A DNA stretch of 64,000 bases from Stigmatella erecta (GTDB lineage: Bacteria; Myxococcota; Myxococcia; Myxococcales; Myxococcaceae): contig NZ_FOIJ01000001.1 in the NCBI RefSeq assembly GCF_900111745.1, positions 372,001-436,000 of the forward strand, read 5' to 3'. The translations under genes were made by a program, and so were the position numbers. Below, piece after piece: positions 49,303 through 58,196 of the stretch (the stretch's first letter is position 1; every line of letters begins with the position of its first letter). Under the pieces are notes generated by a model. That model searched no databases, was not told where the DNA came from, and saw nothing but the letters and a program-made list of their open reading frames with translations.

Positions 49303-52300
49303 ATGAGCAACGCAGGCCCCCGATGGGGATGGCTGTATGTCGCGCTGGCGCTGGGGGCAGGCTGTGGTCCGATGGAGCCTTCGGCCGAAGCGGGGGCCCC
49401 GGCGCCCCAGACGCAGGACCTGGTAACGAGCGCACCGGGCTGGTGGATCTTCCAGGTGCAGGACATCAACCGCACGCACCTGGTGGAGGGGCCGGGCTTG
49501 GAGCTGGGCCCCACCTGGAGCACCGCGGTGGGCAAGACCGTCTTCTTCGTCTCCACGGATGCCCGCACGGGCACGGAGCTGTGGAAGAGCGACGGCACAC
49601 TCGCGGGCACCGTGCGGGTGAAGGACATCTTCCCGGGGCCCGGCGGCTCCAACCCCCACAACCTGCTCGCGGTGGGAGACACGCTCTTCTTCACGGCCCG
49701 GGGGGCGACCACCACGGGCACGGAGCTGTGGAAGAGCGATGGCACGGAAGCCGGCACGGTGATGGTGCGGGACATCGCGGCCGGGGCGGCTGACTCCGAG
49801 CCGCGCTTCCTCCAGCCCTTCGCCGGCGGCATCCTCTTCCAGGCCGAGGACGGCAAGACGGGCTACGAGCTGTGGAAGTCCAATGGAACGGCGGAAGGCA
49901 CCCAGCTCATCCGCGAGCTGATTCCGGGCGAGCGGGGGCTGCCCCTCCTTCAGCCCCGGACCCTTGGCCGGGTGCTCTACTTCGGAGTCCCGGGCGCCAA
50001 CGGCGCCACGGAGCTGTGGAAGACCGACGGTACCGCCTCCGGGACGGTGCGCGTGAAGGAGCTCCACCTCAGCCCGGACGCCACGTTCATCCCCGCCGAG
50101 GGCGAGACGTTCTACTTCCAGGCCTCGGACGGTGGGCACGGCGAGGAGCTGTGGAAGAGCGATGGCACGGAAGCCGGGACCGTGATGGTCAAGGACCTGC
50201 GCCCTGGCCTCGAGGGGGCGGGCATCCGCGAGATGCTCTGGGTGAACGGGCAGCTCTTCCTTCAGGCCGATGATGGAACCTCCGGCGCCGAGCTGTGGAA
50301 GAGCGATGGGACCGAGGCCGGCACGGTGCGCGTGAAGGACGTCTTCCCGGGGGCGGCGGGATCGCTGCCCATGGGGTTCCGGGCGCTGAACGGCCAGCTC
50401 GTCTTCAAGGCGGACGACGCGGCCGGGCGCACGGAGCTGTGGAAGAGCGATGGCACGGAGGCGGGCACGGTGAAGGTGCGGGCCGATCTGCCAGGGCCGT
50501 TGGACCGGAGCACGGACCACCGGGTCATCAACGGCACGCTGTTCTTCCGCGCGGCGGATCAGCAACTGTGGAAGAGCGATGGGACCACGGCCGGCACGGT
50601 GCGGGTGAAGGCGCTTCCCCTGGGGCCTGCCGCCGCGGACTACACGGAGCTCAACGGCACGGTGCTCTTCACCGTGAGCGCGGGCCAGGAAGCGCCCCAG
50701 CTCCAGCTGTGGAAGAGCGATGGGACCGAAGCGGGTACGGCCCTGGTGAAGGACTTCACCTCGCCGCCGGAGACCCCCTCCCATCCCCGTTACCTGACGG
50801 AGGTGAATGGCACGGTCTTCTTCCAGGCGGATGATGGCGTCAGTGGCGCCGAGCTCTGGAAGAGCAACGCGCGCGTGCGCGGCACGTCCCGGGTCAAGGA
50901 TCTGGCCCCGGGCGAGGCGAGCGGAAACCCGGAGGCGCTGATCGCCTTCCAGGGACAGCTCTTCTTCAGCGCGACCGATGGCAAGCAGGCGGGCCTGTGG
51001 CGGAGCGACGGCACGGACGCCGGCACCGTGCAGGTGAAGGACGTGCAGGTGTTCGTGGATCCCCGGGGCCGCAACTCCCTGGTGGTGCGCGGCGGCGAGC
51101 TGTTCTTCTTCGGCCACCGGGCCGGAGCGCCGCTGAGCCTCTGGAAGAGCGATGGCACCGAAGCGGGCACCGTGCCGGTGAAAGCGTTCGGCGCGGAGCC
51201 TGACAGCCTCCAGCCCGCGGGGCTGACGGCGGTGGGCACTCGCGTGTTCTTCACCGTCTGGGAGTCCGCCAGCGCCGGCCGCGAGCTGTGGAAGAGCGAC
51301 GGGACGGAAGCCGGCACCGTGCGCGTCAAGGACATCGCCCCGGGCGCAGAGAGCTCGGATCCCACCGCCCTGGTGGCGGTGGGCGACACGCTCTTCTTCG
51401 CCGCCCAGGATGCGCGCGGCCAGGAGCTGTGGAAGAGCGACGGGACGGAAGCCGGCACCGTGCGCGTCAAGGACATCGCCCCGGGCGAAGCCAGCGCTTA
51501 CCCCTCGCAGCTCGTGAGCATGGGGGGCAGGCTCTTCTTCGCGGCGAACGACGGCAACGGCCTGGCGCTCTGGCGGAGCGATGGCACCGAGGCGAACACG
51601 GTGGAGGTGAGGGACCTCTCCAGCGGCACGGGAGAGCCGGTGCTCAACGAGCTGACCGTGGCGGGCTCCACGCTCTTCTTCGCGGGCTCGAATGGCTCCA
51701 GTGGCATCGAGCTGTGGAAGAGCAATGGAACGAGCGCGGGGACGCTTCGCGTGAAGGACATCTCGCCGGGCCCTGGAGACTCGCTGCCCCAGGGGCTGCG
51801 CGCGGTGGGCACCCGGCTCTACTTCGCGGCCTCGGATGGAGAGAGCTCGCTCGAGCCCTGGACCAGCGATGGGACCGAAGGCGGGACCCTGCGGGTGGCG
51901 GACCTGGCCCCGGGCAATGACAGCTCCGAGCCCCAGGGCTTCACCGGCGCGGGGAACTTCGTGTTCTTCACCGCCCAGGTGGACGCCTCGGGGGCGGAGC
52001 TGTGGGCCATCGGGAACAATGGCTTCCGGGATACGGTGGCGCCCAAGCTGACGTGCCCCACGGAGACCACGCGGGAGATCCGCGAAGGCACCTCCACGCC
52101 GGTGAACTACAGCGAGGCCCAGGCCGAGGATGAGTTCTCGGAGGTGACGCTCACCTACACCAAGGCCCCGGGGTCTTCCTTCGACGTGGGCTCGACGCCG
52201 GTGAAGGTGACCGCGGCGGATGCCGCGGGCAACATCGCCTCCTGCACGTTCTTCGTCACGGTAAAGGTGACGGCCTCCGAGCCCGAGCCTGAGCCCGAGC

Positions 52301-52407
52301 AGCCGGAGAAGGAGAAGTCGGGCTGCACGGCCTCGCCGGGAAGCTTCCTGGGGTGGATGGCGCTGGCCCTGCTGCCGCTGCTGCGGCGGCGCCCATCGAA
52401 TCCGTGA
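49303..52407 (+). CDS. ELWxxDGT-repeat surface lipoprotein with HYR-like and MYXO-CTERM-like C-terminus
   Basis: A 1034-residue protein: N-terminal signal with lipobox LGAGC (residues ~17-21), then 17 clear ELWKSDGTEAGTVRVKDI-type units, each ~50 residues apart, with a degenerate eighteenth. These repeats form a large beta structure, probably a propeller. After them comes an HYR-like beta domain (KLTCPTETTREI ... VGSTPVKVTAADAAGNIAS). The protein ends in a spacer, Cys, a transmembrane stretch and an RRR tail (SGCTASPGSFLGWMALALL then LLRRRP), like the MYXO-CTERM sorting signal. ATG at 49303 starts 14 bases after the FHA gene. Both N-terminal lipidation and C-terminal anchoring signals together are unusual. 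Confidence 0.88.
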   Translation: MSNAGPRWGWLYVALALGAGCGPMEPSAEAGAPAPQTQDLVTSAPGWWIFQVQDINRTHLVEGPGLELGPTWSTAVGKTVFFVSTDARTGTELWKSDGTLAGTVRVKDIFPGPGGSNPHNLLAVGDTLFFTARGATTTGTELWKSDGTEAGTVMVRDIAAGAADSEPRFLQPFAGGILFQAEDGKTGYELWKSNGTAEGTQLIRELIPGERGLPLLQPRTLGRVLYFGVPGANGATELWKTDGTASGTVRVKELHLSPDATFIPAEGETFYFQASDGGHGEELWKSDGTEAGTVMVKDLRPGLEGAGIREMLWVNGQLFLQADDGTSGAELWKSDGTEAGTVRVKDVFPGAAGSLPMGFRALNGQLVFKADDAAGRTELWKSDGTEAGTVKVRADLPGPLDRSTDHRVINGTLFFRAADQQLWKSDGTTAGTVRVKALPLGPAAADYTELNGTVLFTVSAGQEAPQLQLWKSDGTEAGTALVKDFTSPPETPSHPRYLTEVNGTVFFQADDGVSGAELWKSNARVRGTSRVKDLAPGEASGNPEALIAFQGQLFFSATDGKQAGLWRSDGTDAGTVQVKDVQVFVDPRGRNSLVVRGGELFFFGHRAGAPLSLWKSDGTEAGTVPVKAFGAEPDSLQPAGLTAVGTRVFFTVWESASAGRELWKSDGTEAGTVRVKDIAPGAESSDPTALVAVGDTLFFAAQDARGQELWKSDGTEAGTVRVKDIAPGEASAYPSQLVSMGGRLFFAANDGNGLALWRSDGTEANTVEVRDLSSGTGEPVLNELTVAGSTLFFAGSNGSSGIELWKSNGTSAGTLRVKDISPGPGDSLPQGLRAVGTRLYFAASDGESSLEPWTSDGTEGGTLRVADLAPGNDSSEPQGFTGAGNFVFFTAQVDASGAELWAIGNNGFRDTVAPKLTCPTETTREIREGTSTPVNYSEAQAEDEFSEVTLTYTKAPGSSFDVGSTPVKVTAADAAGNIASCTFFVTVKVTASEPEPEPEQPEKEKSGCTASPGSFLGWMALALLPLLRRRPSNP

Positions 52408-52437
52408 TTGGGTAACGACGGAAATTCGAGGTGCTCG

Positions 52438-52466
52438 CTCCAAGGACGGATGCCAAGTCCTTGGAG
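52438..52466 (+). terminator. strong hairpin after the ELWxxDGT gene
   Basis: CTCCAAGGAC (52438-52447) and GTCCTTGGAG (52457-52466) form a perfect 10-base stem with a 9-base loop, 31 bases past the stop codon. No T-run follows, so it could be a terminator helper, RNA-stability element or operator for the serpin gene. Confidence 0.45.
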
Positions 52467-52534
52467 TCACTGAGGCTGCAGGCCAGCATGCCCTTTGCTT
52501 TCTGACGAAGGGCTCTCGCTGTCACGAGGAAGAC

Positions 52535-53824
52535 ATGGCCTCATCCCAGAAATGGCTCGCTCCGCTGTTCACCGCCGCCCTGGCGCTCACGCATTGCTCT
52601 GACTCCGGCACGCCGGCAGAGCCCGTCATGGAGGCGCCGGGGGATTTCGTCTTCTCGGACAAGGAGCGGGTGATGTCCCCCGAGGTGCCGGCCGGGGACC
52701 TCGCGGCGCTCGTCTCCGGGAACACCGACTTCGGGGCCTCCGTGTACCGGAAGATCGCGAAGCCGGGACAGAACCTCTTCTTCTCTCCGTTCAGCATCTC
52801 CCAGGTGCTGTCGATGGTGTACGCGGGTGCCCGCGGCGAGACCGAGGCCGGGATGACTCAGGCGCTTCGCTTCTCGCTGCCCCAGGCCCGGCTGCATCCC
52901 GCCACCAATGCGCTCAACCTGAAGCTCGACGCGCAGGCGGAAGCGACGGTGGGCGGGGAGAGCACGCCGACCCAGTTCCGCCGGGTGAACGCCACCTGGA
53001 GCCAGAAGGGGATGACGTTCGAGCCCACGTTCCTCGATGTGCTCGCCCTCCACTATGGCAATGGCGTGCACGTGGTGGACTTCTCCACCCAGCCCTCCGC
53101 CATCCGCGACGACATCAACGGATGGGTCGCGGAGCAGACGCAGGAGCGCATCCAGAATCTCCTTCCGGAAGACGCGGTGACCCGGAACACGCGGCTGCTG
53201 CTCGTCAACGCGCTCTACTTCAAGGGCGCCTGGCAGGCGCCGTTCAGCCCGAATGCGACTCAGGGCGCCCCGTTCCACCTGCTGGACGGAGGCACGCAAG
53301 AAGTCCAGATGATGCGCTCCCGCATGAACGTCGATTACCTGCGCGGAGAGGGCTTCGAGGCGGTGGGCCTGCCGTTCGTGAAGGGCACCTACCGCATGCT
53401 GTTCATCGTCCCCCAAGAGGGGCGGTTCGCGGAGGTGGAGTCCCGGCTCTCGGCGGACTTCCTGGCGAATGTCCGGGGGAGCCTGGTGCGCAAGGACGTG
53501 AGCTTCGGCCTGCCACGCTTCAAGGTCGAGCAGTCGTTCTCCCTGGCCGAGACGCTGAAGGAGCTGGGAATGGCCCGGGCGTTCACGGAAGAGGCCGACT
53601 TCTCGGGCCTGACGCAGCAGGAGAAGCTGGCCATCGCGCGCGTCGAGCACAAGGCCTTCGTGTCCGTGGACGAGAAGGGCGCCGAGGCCGCAGCGGCCAC
53701 GGCCGTCATCGTGGCGCCTCCCTCCATCCCCGAGCCGCTCACCGTGGACCGGCCTTTCCTCTTTCTCATCGAGGATGCGGAAACGCACACCGTGCTCTTC
53801 CTGGGCCGCTTCGTGAAGCCCTAG
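52535..53824 (+). CDS. serpin-family protein, predicted lipoprotein
   Basis: A 429-residue serine protease inhibitor (serpin). Signal peptide with lipobox THCS-like segment (LALTHC), then the serpin core: FFSPFSISQVLSMVYAGARGETEAGM, LLLVNALYFKGAWQAPF and VDRPFLFLIEDAETHTVLFLGRF. The hinge before the reactive loop (EKGAEAAAATAVIV, from E380) has the small alanine-rich residues of inhibitory serpins, so it probably traps proteases. The P1 position is not certain from sequence. Such lipoproteins may guard the cell against its own or prey proteases. It stands ~130 bases after the ELWxxDGT gene. Confidence 0.93.
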   Translation: MASSQKWLAPLFTAALALTHCSDSGTPAEPVMEAPGDFVFSDKERVMSPEVPAGDLAALVSGNTDFGASVYRKIAKPGQNLFFSPFSISQVLSMVYAGARGETEAGMTQALRFSLPQARLHPATNALNLKLDAQAEATVGGESTPTQFRRVNATWSQKGMTFEPTFLDVLALHYGNGVHVVDFSTQPSAIRDDINGWVAEQTQERIQNLLPEDAVTRNTRLLLVNALYFKGAWQAPFSPNATQGAPFHLLDGGTQEVQMMRSRMNVDYLRGEGFEAVGLPFVKGTYRMLFIVPQEGRFAEVESRLSADFLANVRGSLVRKDVSFGLPRFKVEQSFSLAETLKELGMARAFTEEADFSGLTQQEKLAIARVEHKAFVSVDEKGAEAAAATAVIVAPPSIPEPLTVDRPFLFLIEDAETHTVLFLGRFVKP

Positions 53825-53831
53825 TCCGCCC

Positions 53832-54440
53832 GTGAGCCAGGCGGGCACCGTCCTCTACCTGGTCCTGCTGGCCCTCCTGCTGGGGGCCATGCTGTCCATC
53901 GTCCTCTTCACGCTGCGGACGGGCATCTCCCCCATGCCCACCTCGGGCAGGGTGCGCCGGGAGCTGCTGGCGCTCCTCCCCGAGGGCCTGGAGGGGACGG
54001 TGCTGGAGCTGGGCTCAGGGTGGGGGACGCTGGCCTTCGCGCTGGCGGATGCGTGCCCCAATGCCCAGGTGGTGGGCTTCGAGCTGTCGCCACTGCCCTA
54101 TGCCTTCGGCCGGTTGCGCCAGTGGCTGGCGCCCCGCCGCAACCTCCGGCTCGTGCGCCGGGACTTCTTTCAGGCGTCCTTCGCGGAGGCCTCGCTCGTG
54201 GTCTGCTACCTCTTTCCCGAGGCCATGCGGCGCCTGGCGCCCAAGCTGGCCCAGGAGCTGCCCCGGGGCGCCTTCATCCTCAGCCACACGTTCGCGCTGA
54301 GAGGCTGGACGCCGCGCCGCACCGCCGTGACCGCGGATCTCTACCGCACGCCGGTCTACCTCTACGCGGCGCCCGGCACGTCACCCCAGGGGGCTTCGCC
54401 AGGCCTGCCTCAGCATGTTGAGGAGCAAGTCCCCGAATGA
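53832..54440 (+). CDS. membrane-anchored class I SAM-dependent methyltransferase
   Basis: A 202-residue protein: N-terminal transmembrane helix (YLVLLALLLGAMLSIVLFTL) then a Rossmann methyltransferase core with the SAM-binding motif LELGSGWGTLAFALADACP and an acidic residue (GFELS) for the ribose. The substrate is unknown. GTG at 53832 lies 8 bases after the serpin stop, so they are likely in one transcript. Its 3' end overlaps the convergent ATP-grasp gene by about 60 bases, so the last ~20 residues may be an overlong reading frame. Confidence 0.82.
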   Translation: MSQAGTVLYLVLLALLLGAMLSIVLFTLRTGISPMPTSGRVRRELLALLPEGLEGTVLELGSGWGTLAFALADACPNAQVVGFELSPLPYAFGRLRQWLAPRRNLRLVRRDFFQASFAEASLVVCYLFPEAMRRLAPKLAQELPRGAFILSHTFALRGWTPRRTAVTADLYRTPVYLYAAPGTSPQGASPGLPQHVEEQVPE

Positions 54441-55532
54441 CCAGCCGATGGCGCGGGCCGCGAGACACGTGAGGCTGTCCTGCTGTTCGCGCCCGGGCCG
54501 TCCCGCCCCGGTCATGTTCGGCTTCATGTTCAGATCGAAGAGCTCGAACTGTCCCTGCCCATCCCCCCGGCAATCGATGCGGATCGGCGCCCGCGCGCCC
54601 ACCAGCTCCGCCGCGCGGATGCAATCCTGGATCAGCGCCTGCACCGCCGGCTCCGCTTGCCGGGGGGCCTCCAGCGCCTCGCTGTTGTTCACCACGGCGA
54701 CGATGCCGTTGTAGGGGGCCACGCCGTCGTGGTGGTTGAAGCGGCGGACGGGCGGCAAGGCCCAGTGCCGGGGCTGGTGAACCTCCTTCCCCTGAAGGAG
54801 GTAGTGGCCCGGGGGCATGACGGTCAGGGTGAGCTCCTCTCCCGGGAGGAACTGCTCGACGATGGCGGTGTCGCCGTACAGGGGAACCTCGGGGGCCCCG
54901 TCCACCCGGGCGGCGAACAGCCCATGGGCCGCCTGAAGCAGGCCGGGGAAGTCCTCGACCCGCACAACGCCCTGGCTGCCACGCCCCCGGACGGGCTTGA
55001 GGACGAGCGGAAAGCGCAGCCCGCGGGCGGTCAGGTCCTGCTCGCCCAGCCGGTCCAGGGCAAGGGCCCCGGCACGGGGCGTGGCGCTCACCAACAGCGA
55101 AGCGGCCACACGGCATCCGGCCCGGCGCAGGGTCTCATTGGTGACCCACTTGTCGTCGAAGATCTCCGTGAGGCGGGGAAGCTGGCCGACGATCCACGTG
55201 TCGCGCATGGCGCGCTCCACGGGGTGGCCCTGAAAGAGCACCGTGTTGGCCCAGAGCAGCCGCGCGCCCTGGGCGCGGGCGGCGGCGATCCCCGCTGCAT
55301 CCTCGGCGAAGACCCAGTCCAGGTGCGTGTTCACGTCGGGTTGGGCCCGGGGCGTGAGCACGGGCACGCCCCGCTGGCGCAGCACATAGGCGATGTCGGC
55401 CCCGCTGTCGGCGTAGCCGCCCGGCTTCATGGGCTTGCGGAGCCCGTCCCTCAGCGGGGGAGGGAGCACTTGATAGAGAACGGCGACAGGCTGCCCGCCG
55501 TCCAGGGAGGCCAGATGTTCAAAGGTGCTCAT
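54381..55532 (-). CDS. ATP-grasp family ligase
   Basis: A 383-residue ATP-grasp protein. Seen: RFPLVLKPVRGRGSQGVVRV (ATP-binding Lys and Gly-rich loop), the DTAIVEQFLPGEELTLTVM block, and the metal-binding end LFDLNMKPNMTGAGRPGREQQDSL (Asn/Asp/Glu ligands). Related enzymes include D-Ala-D-Ala ligase-like amide and peptide ligases. The substrate cannot be named. Start ATG 55532 is preferred over an upstream GTG (55556), though neither has a strong Shine-Dalgarno. It diverges from the hybrid kinase gene and its end overlaps the methyltransferase gene. Confidence 0.84.
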   Translation of the reverse strand: MSTFEHLASLDGGQPVAVLYQVLPPPLRDGLRKPMKPGGYADSGADIAYVLRQRGVPVLTPRAQPDVNTHLDWVFAEDAAGIAAARAQGARLLWANTVLFQGHPVERAMRDTWIVGQLPRLTEIFDDKWVTNETLRRAGCRVAASLLVSATPRAGALALDRLGEQDLTARGLRFPLVLKPVRGRGSQGVVRVEDFPGLLQAAHGLFAARVDGAPEVPLYGDTAIVEQFLPGEELTLTVMPPGHYLLQGKEVHQPRHWALPPVRRFNHHDGVAPYNGIVAVVNNSEALEAPRQAEPAVQALIQDCIRAAELVGARAPIRIDCRGDGQGQFELFDLNMKPNMTGAGRPGREQQDSLTCLAARAIGWSFGDLLLNMLRQAWRSPLG

Positions 55533-55643
55533 GTCCAGGATTGAGCGTCGTATCACTCCAACTTCACGGGCCTCTAGAGAGACTTCACGAGTCCGTATAA
55601 GCCAGAGGGTTGAGCAAGAGACGATACCGGCCCTGACTCAACC

Positions 55644-58196
55644 ATGTCCCACATCGACTTCGAGACGCTCTTCAAACACTCCCCCAATCCGTACATGGTG
55701 CTGGACCGCGCGTTCCGGTACGTCACGGCCAACGAGGCCTATCTGCGGCTCACCGCGAGCCGCCTCGAAGATCTGCGGGGCCGCGATATCTTCGAGGCCT
55801 TCCCGCACGATCCCGAAAACCGCGACAACCAGAACGCTCGGCAGCTTCGAGATTCCTTTGTCCGCGTCTTGACCCAGCGGGTTCCGGACTTCCTGGCGGT
55901 GATCCTCTACCGGGTGCCCCAGGAGGTAGATGGCAGGACGGTCATCGAGGAGCGCTACTGGAGCGCGACCCACACCCCGCTGTTCGATGCCGCGGGAGAG
56001 GTGGCCTACATCCTCCAGCACACCACGGACATCACGGAGCTCCAGCAGCTCAAGCAGGCCGTCAAGGCCTCGCAGGAGCCCCGCTCGACGCAGATGGAGG
56101 CCAACGTCCTGCTCCGGGCGCAGGCTGTCCAAGAAGCCAACCGGATGCTGGAGCAGGATCGCCGCCACCTGCTCCGGCTGTTCGAGCAAGCCCCTGGCTT
56201 CATGGCGTTCCTGCGGGGACACCTTCACGTCTTCGAGATGGCGAACGCCGCGTACCTGCAGGTGGTCGGCCACCGGGACATCACCGGGAAGACCGTCCGG
56301 GACGCGCTGCCCGAGCTCACGGGACAGGGCTACTACGAGCTGCTCGACCGGGTGTTCACCACGGGAGAGCCCTTCGTCGGCCGGGCCATGGAGCTGCACG
56401 TGCAGCGGCACCCCGGCGCTCCCCTGGAGCAGGCGTGGGTGGATTTCGTGTACCAGCCCATCCGCGACGCCGACGGGACGGTCTCGGGGATCTTCGTCCA
56501 GGGCCACGACGTCACCGCGCAGCGGCGCGCCCAGGATGAGCTGCGCAAGTACCGCGAGCACCTCGAAGAGCTGGTCACGGAGCGCACCCGCGAGCTGGAG
56601 CAGAGCGAGGCGGAGCGGCAGAAGACCGAGGCCGCGCTGCGCCAGGCCCAGAAGATGGAGGCCGTCGGCAAGCTCACCGGCGGGGTGGCCCACGACTTCA
56701 ACAACCTGCTCCAGGTCATCAGCGGCAACCTCCAGCTCCTGTACCGGGATGTGACGGGCAACGAGCGGGCCCAGCGGCGCGTGCAGACCGCCATCGGCGC
56801 GGTGGACCGGGGCGCCCGGCTGGCCTCCCAGTTGCTCGCCTTCGCGCGGCGGCAGCCCCTCGAACCGAAGGTGCTGCACCTGGGCCGGTTGGTGCGCAGC
56901 ATGGACGAGCTGCTGCGGCGCGCGCTCGGCGAGAGCATCCAGCTGGAGACGGTCATCGGCGGCGGGCTCTGGAACACCCTGGTGGATCCCAACCAGCTCG
57001 AGAACGTCCTCTTGAACCTGGCCATCAACGCCCGGGATGCCATGAACGGGGAGGGCAAGCTCACCATCGAGGCGGGCAACGCCATGCTGGATGACCACTA
57101 CGCCCTGCGGCATCCGGATGTGACGCCGGGCCAGTACGTGGTCCTGGCCGTCTCGGACACGGGCTGTGGCATGTCCCCCGAGGTCCTGGAGCGGGCCTTC
57201 GAGCCCTTCTTCACCACCAAGACGGAGGGGCGCGGCACGGGGCTCGGGCTGAGCATGGTGTACGGCTTCGTCAAGCAGACCGGGGGCCACATCAAGATCT
57301 ACAGCGAGGTCGGCCACGGGACGACGATCCGCATCTACCTGCCGCGCACGCTCCAGGCCGAGGTGAGCCTCCCGGAGATCGTCACCGGCCCCATCGAGGG
57401 CGGCTCCGAGACGATCCTCGTGGTCGAGGACGACGCCGAGGTGCGCACCACCGTGGTGGAGCTCCTGGCGGAGCTGGGCTACCGCGTGCTCAAGGCCAAC
57501 GATGGCCAGATGGCGCTGGCGGTCCTCCAGAGCGGGATGCCCATCGATCTGGTGTTCACGGACGTGGTCATGCCCGGCCCGGTGCGCAGCCCCGAGCTGG
57601 CCCGGCAGGCCAAGGCGCTCTTCCCGAACATCCAGGTGCTCTTCACCTCGGGCTACACGGAGAACGCCATCGTCCACGGCGGACGGCTGGACCCGGGCGT
57701 CAGCCTGCTGAGCAAGCCCTACCGCAAGGAGGATCTCGCCCGGAAGCTGCGCCAGATGTTCCGCCAGCCCCCGCTGGTGGCTCCCCCCACGGCCGCCGCC
57801 GCCCCTCAGGCGAAGGCGTCCCACCGCGTGCTGCTCGTGGAGGATGACGAGGCCATCCGGTCCTCCGCGCTGGAGCTGCTGGATGTGCTGGGGCACCGCG
57901 TGCTGGCCGTCGAGAGCGCGGAGCAAGCGCGCGAGATGCTTGCCTCGGACCACTTCGACATCCTGTTCACGGATGTGAGCCTGCCGGGCCAGTCCGGCGT
58001 GGAGCTGGCCCGCGAGGCGGTTCACCGCGCCCCGGGCCTGAAGGTCATCATCGCCTCGGGGTACGGCATGTCCCTGACGCCCGAGCAGGGGGCTGCGATG
58101 GGCCACGCCGTGCTGCTGCCCAAGCCGTACGATCTGGCCGGGATTGGCCGGGCGCTGGCGCAGCTCGACGGCGGGGAGGCCCCGGCGGCGGGCTAG
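55644..58196 (+). CDS. PAS hybrid sensor histidine kinase with two receiver domains
   Basis: An 850-residue cytoplasmic sensor: two PAS-like domains (~1-130 and ~175-300), a coiled coil, HisKA with phospho-accepting His350 (VAHDFNNLLQVISGN), HATPase with NARDAM, DTGCGMSPE and GLGLSMVYGFV, then two receivers with phospho-Asp640 and Asp777 (TDVVMPG and TDVSLPG). No transmembrane helix. Such double-receiver hybrids often relay the phosphate to a separate Hpt or response regulator, none of which is nearby. Its stop codon shares a CTAG with the mltG stop. ATG at 55644. Confidence 0.94.
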   Translation: MSHIDFETLFKHSPNPYMVLDRAFRYVTANEAYLRLTASRLEDLRGRDIFEAFPHDPENRDNQNARQLRDSFVRVLTQRVPDFLAVILYRVPQEVDGRTVIEERYWSATHTPLFDAAGEVAYILQHTTDITELQQLKQAVKASQEPRSTQMEANVLLRAQAVQEANRMLEQDRRHLLRLFEQAPGFMAFLRGHLHVFEMANAAYLQVVGHRDITGKTVRDALPELTGQGYYELLDRVFTTGEPFVGRAMELHVQRHPGAPLEQAWVDFVYQPIRDADGTVSGIFVQGHDVTAQRRAQDELRKYREHLEELVTERTRELEQSEAERQKTEAALRQAQKMEAVGKLTGGVAHDFNNLLQVISGNLQLLYRDVTGNERAQRRVQTAIGAVDRGARLASQLLAFARRQPLEPKVLHLGRLVRSMDELLRRALGESIQLETVIGGGLWNTLVDPNQLENVLLNLAINARDAMNGEGKLTIEAGNAMLDDHYALRHPDVTPGQYVVLAVSDTGCGMSPEVLERAFEPFFTTKTEGRGTGLGLSMVYGFVKQTGGHIKIYSEVGHGTTIRIYLPRTLQAEVSLPEIVTGPIEGGSETILVVEDDAEVRTTVVELLAELGYRVLKANDGQMALAVLQSGMPIDLVFTDVVMPGPVRSPELARQAKALFPNIQVLFTSGYTENAIVHGGRLDPGVSLLSKPYRKEDLARKLRQMFRQPPLVAPPTAAAAPQAKASHRVLLVEDDEAIRSSALELLDVLGHRVLAVESAEQAREMLASDHFDILFTDVSLPGQSGVELAREAVHRAPGLKVIIASGYGMSLTPEQGAAMGHAVLLPKPYDLAGIGRALAQLDGGEAPAAG

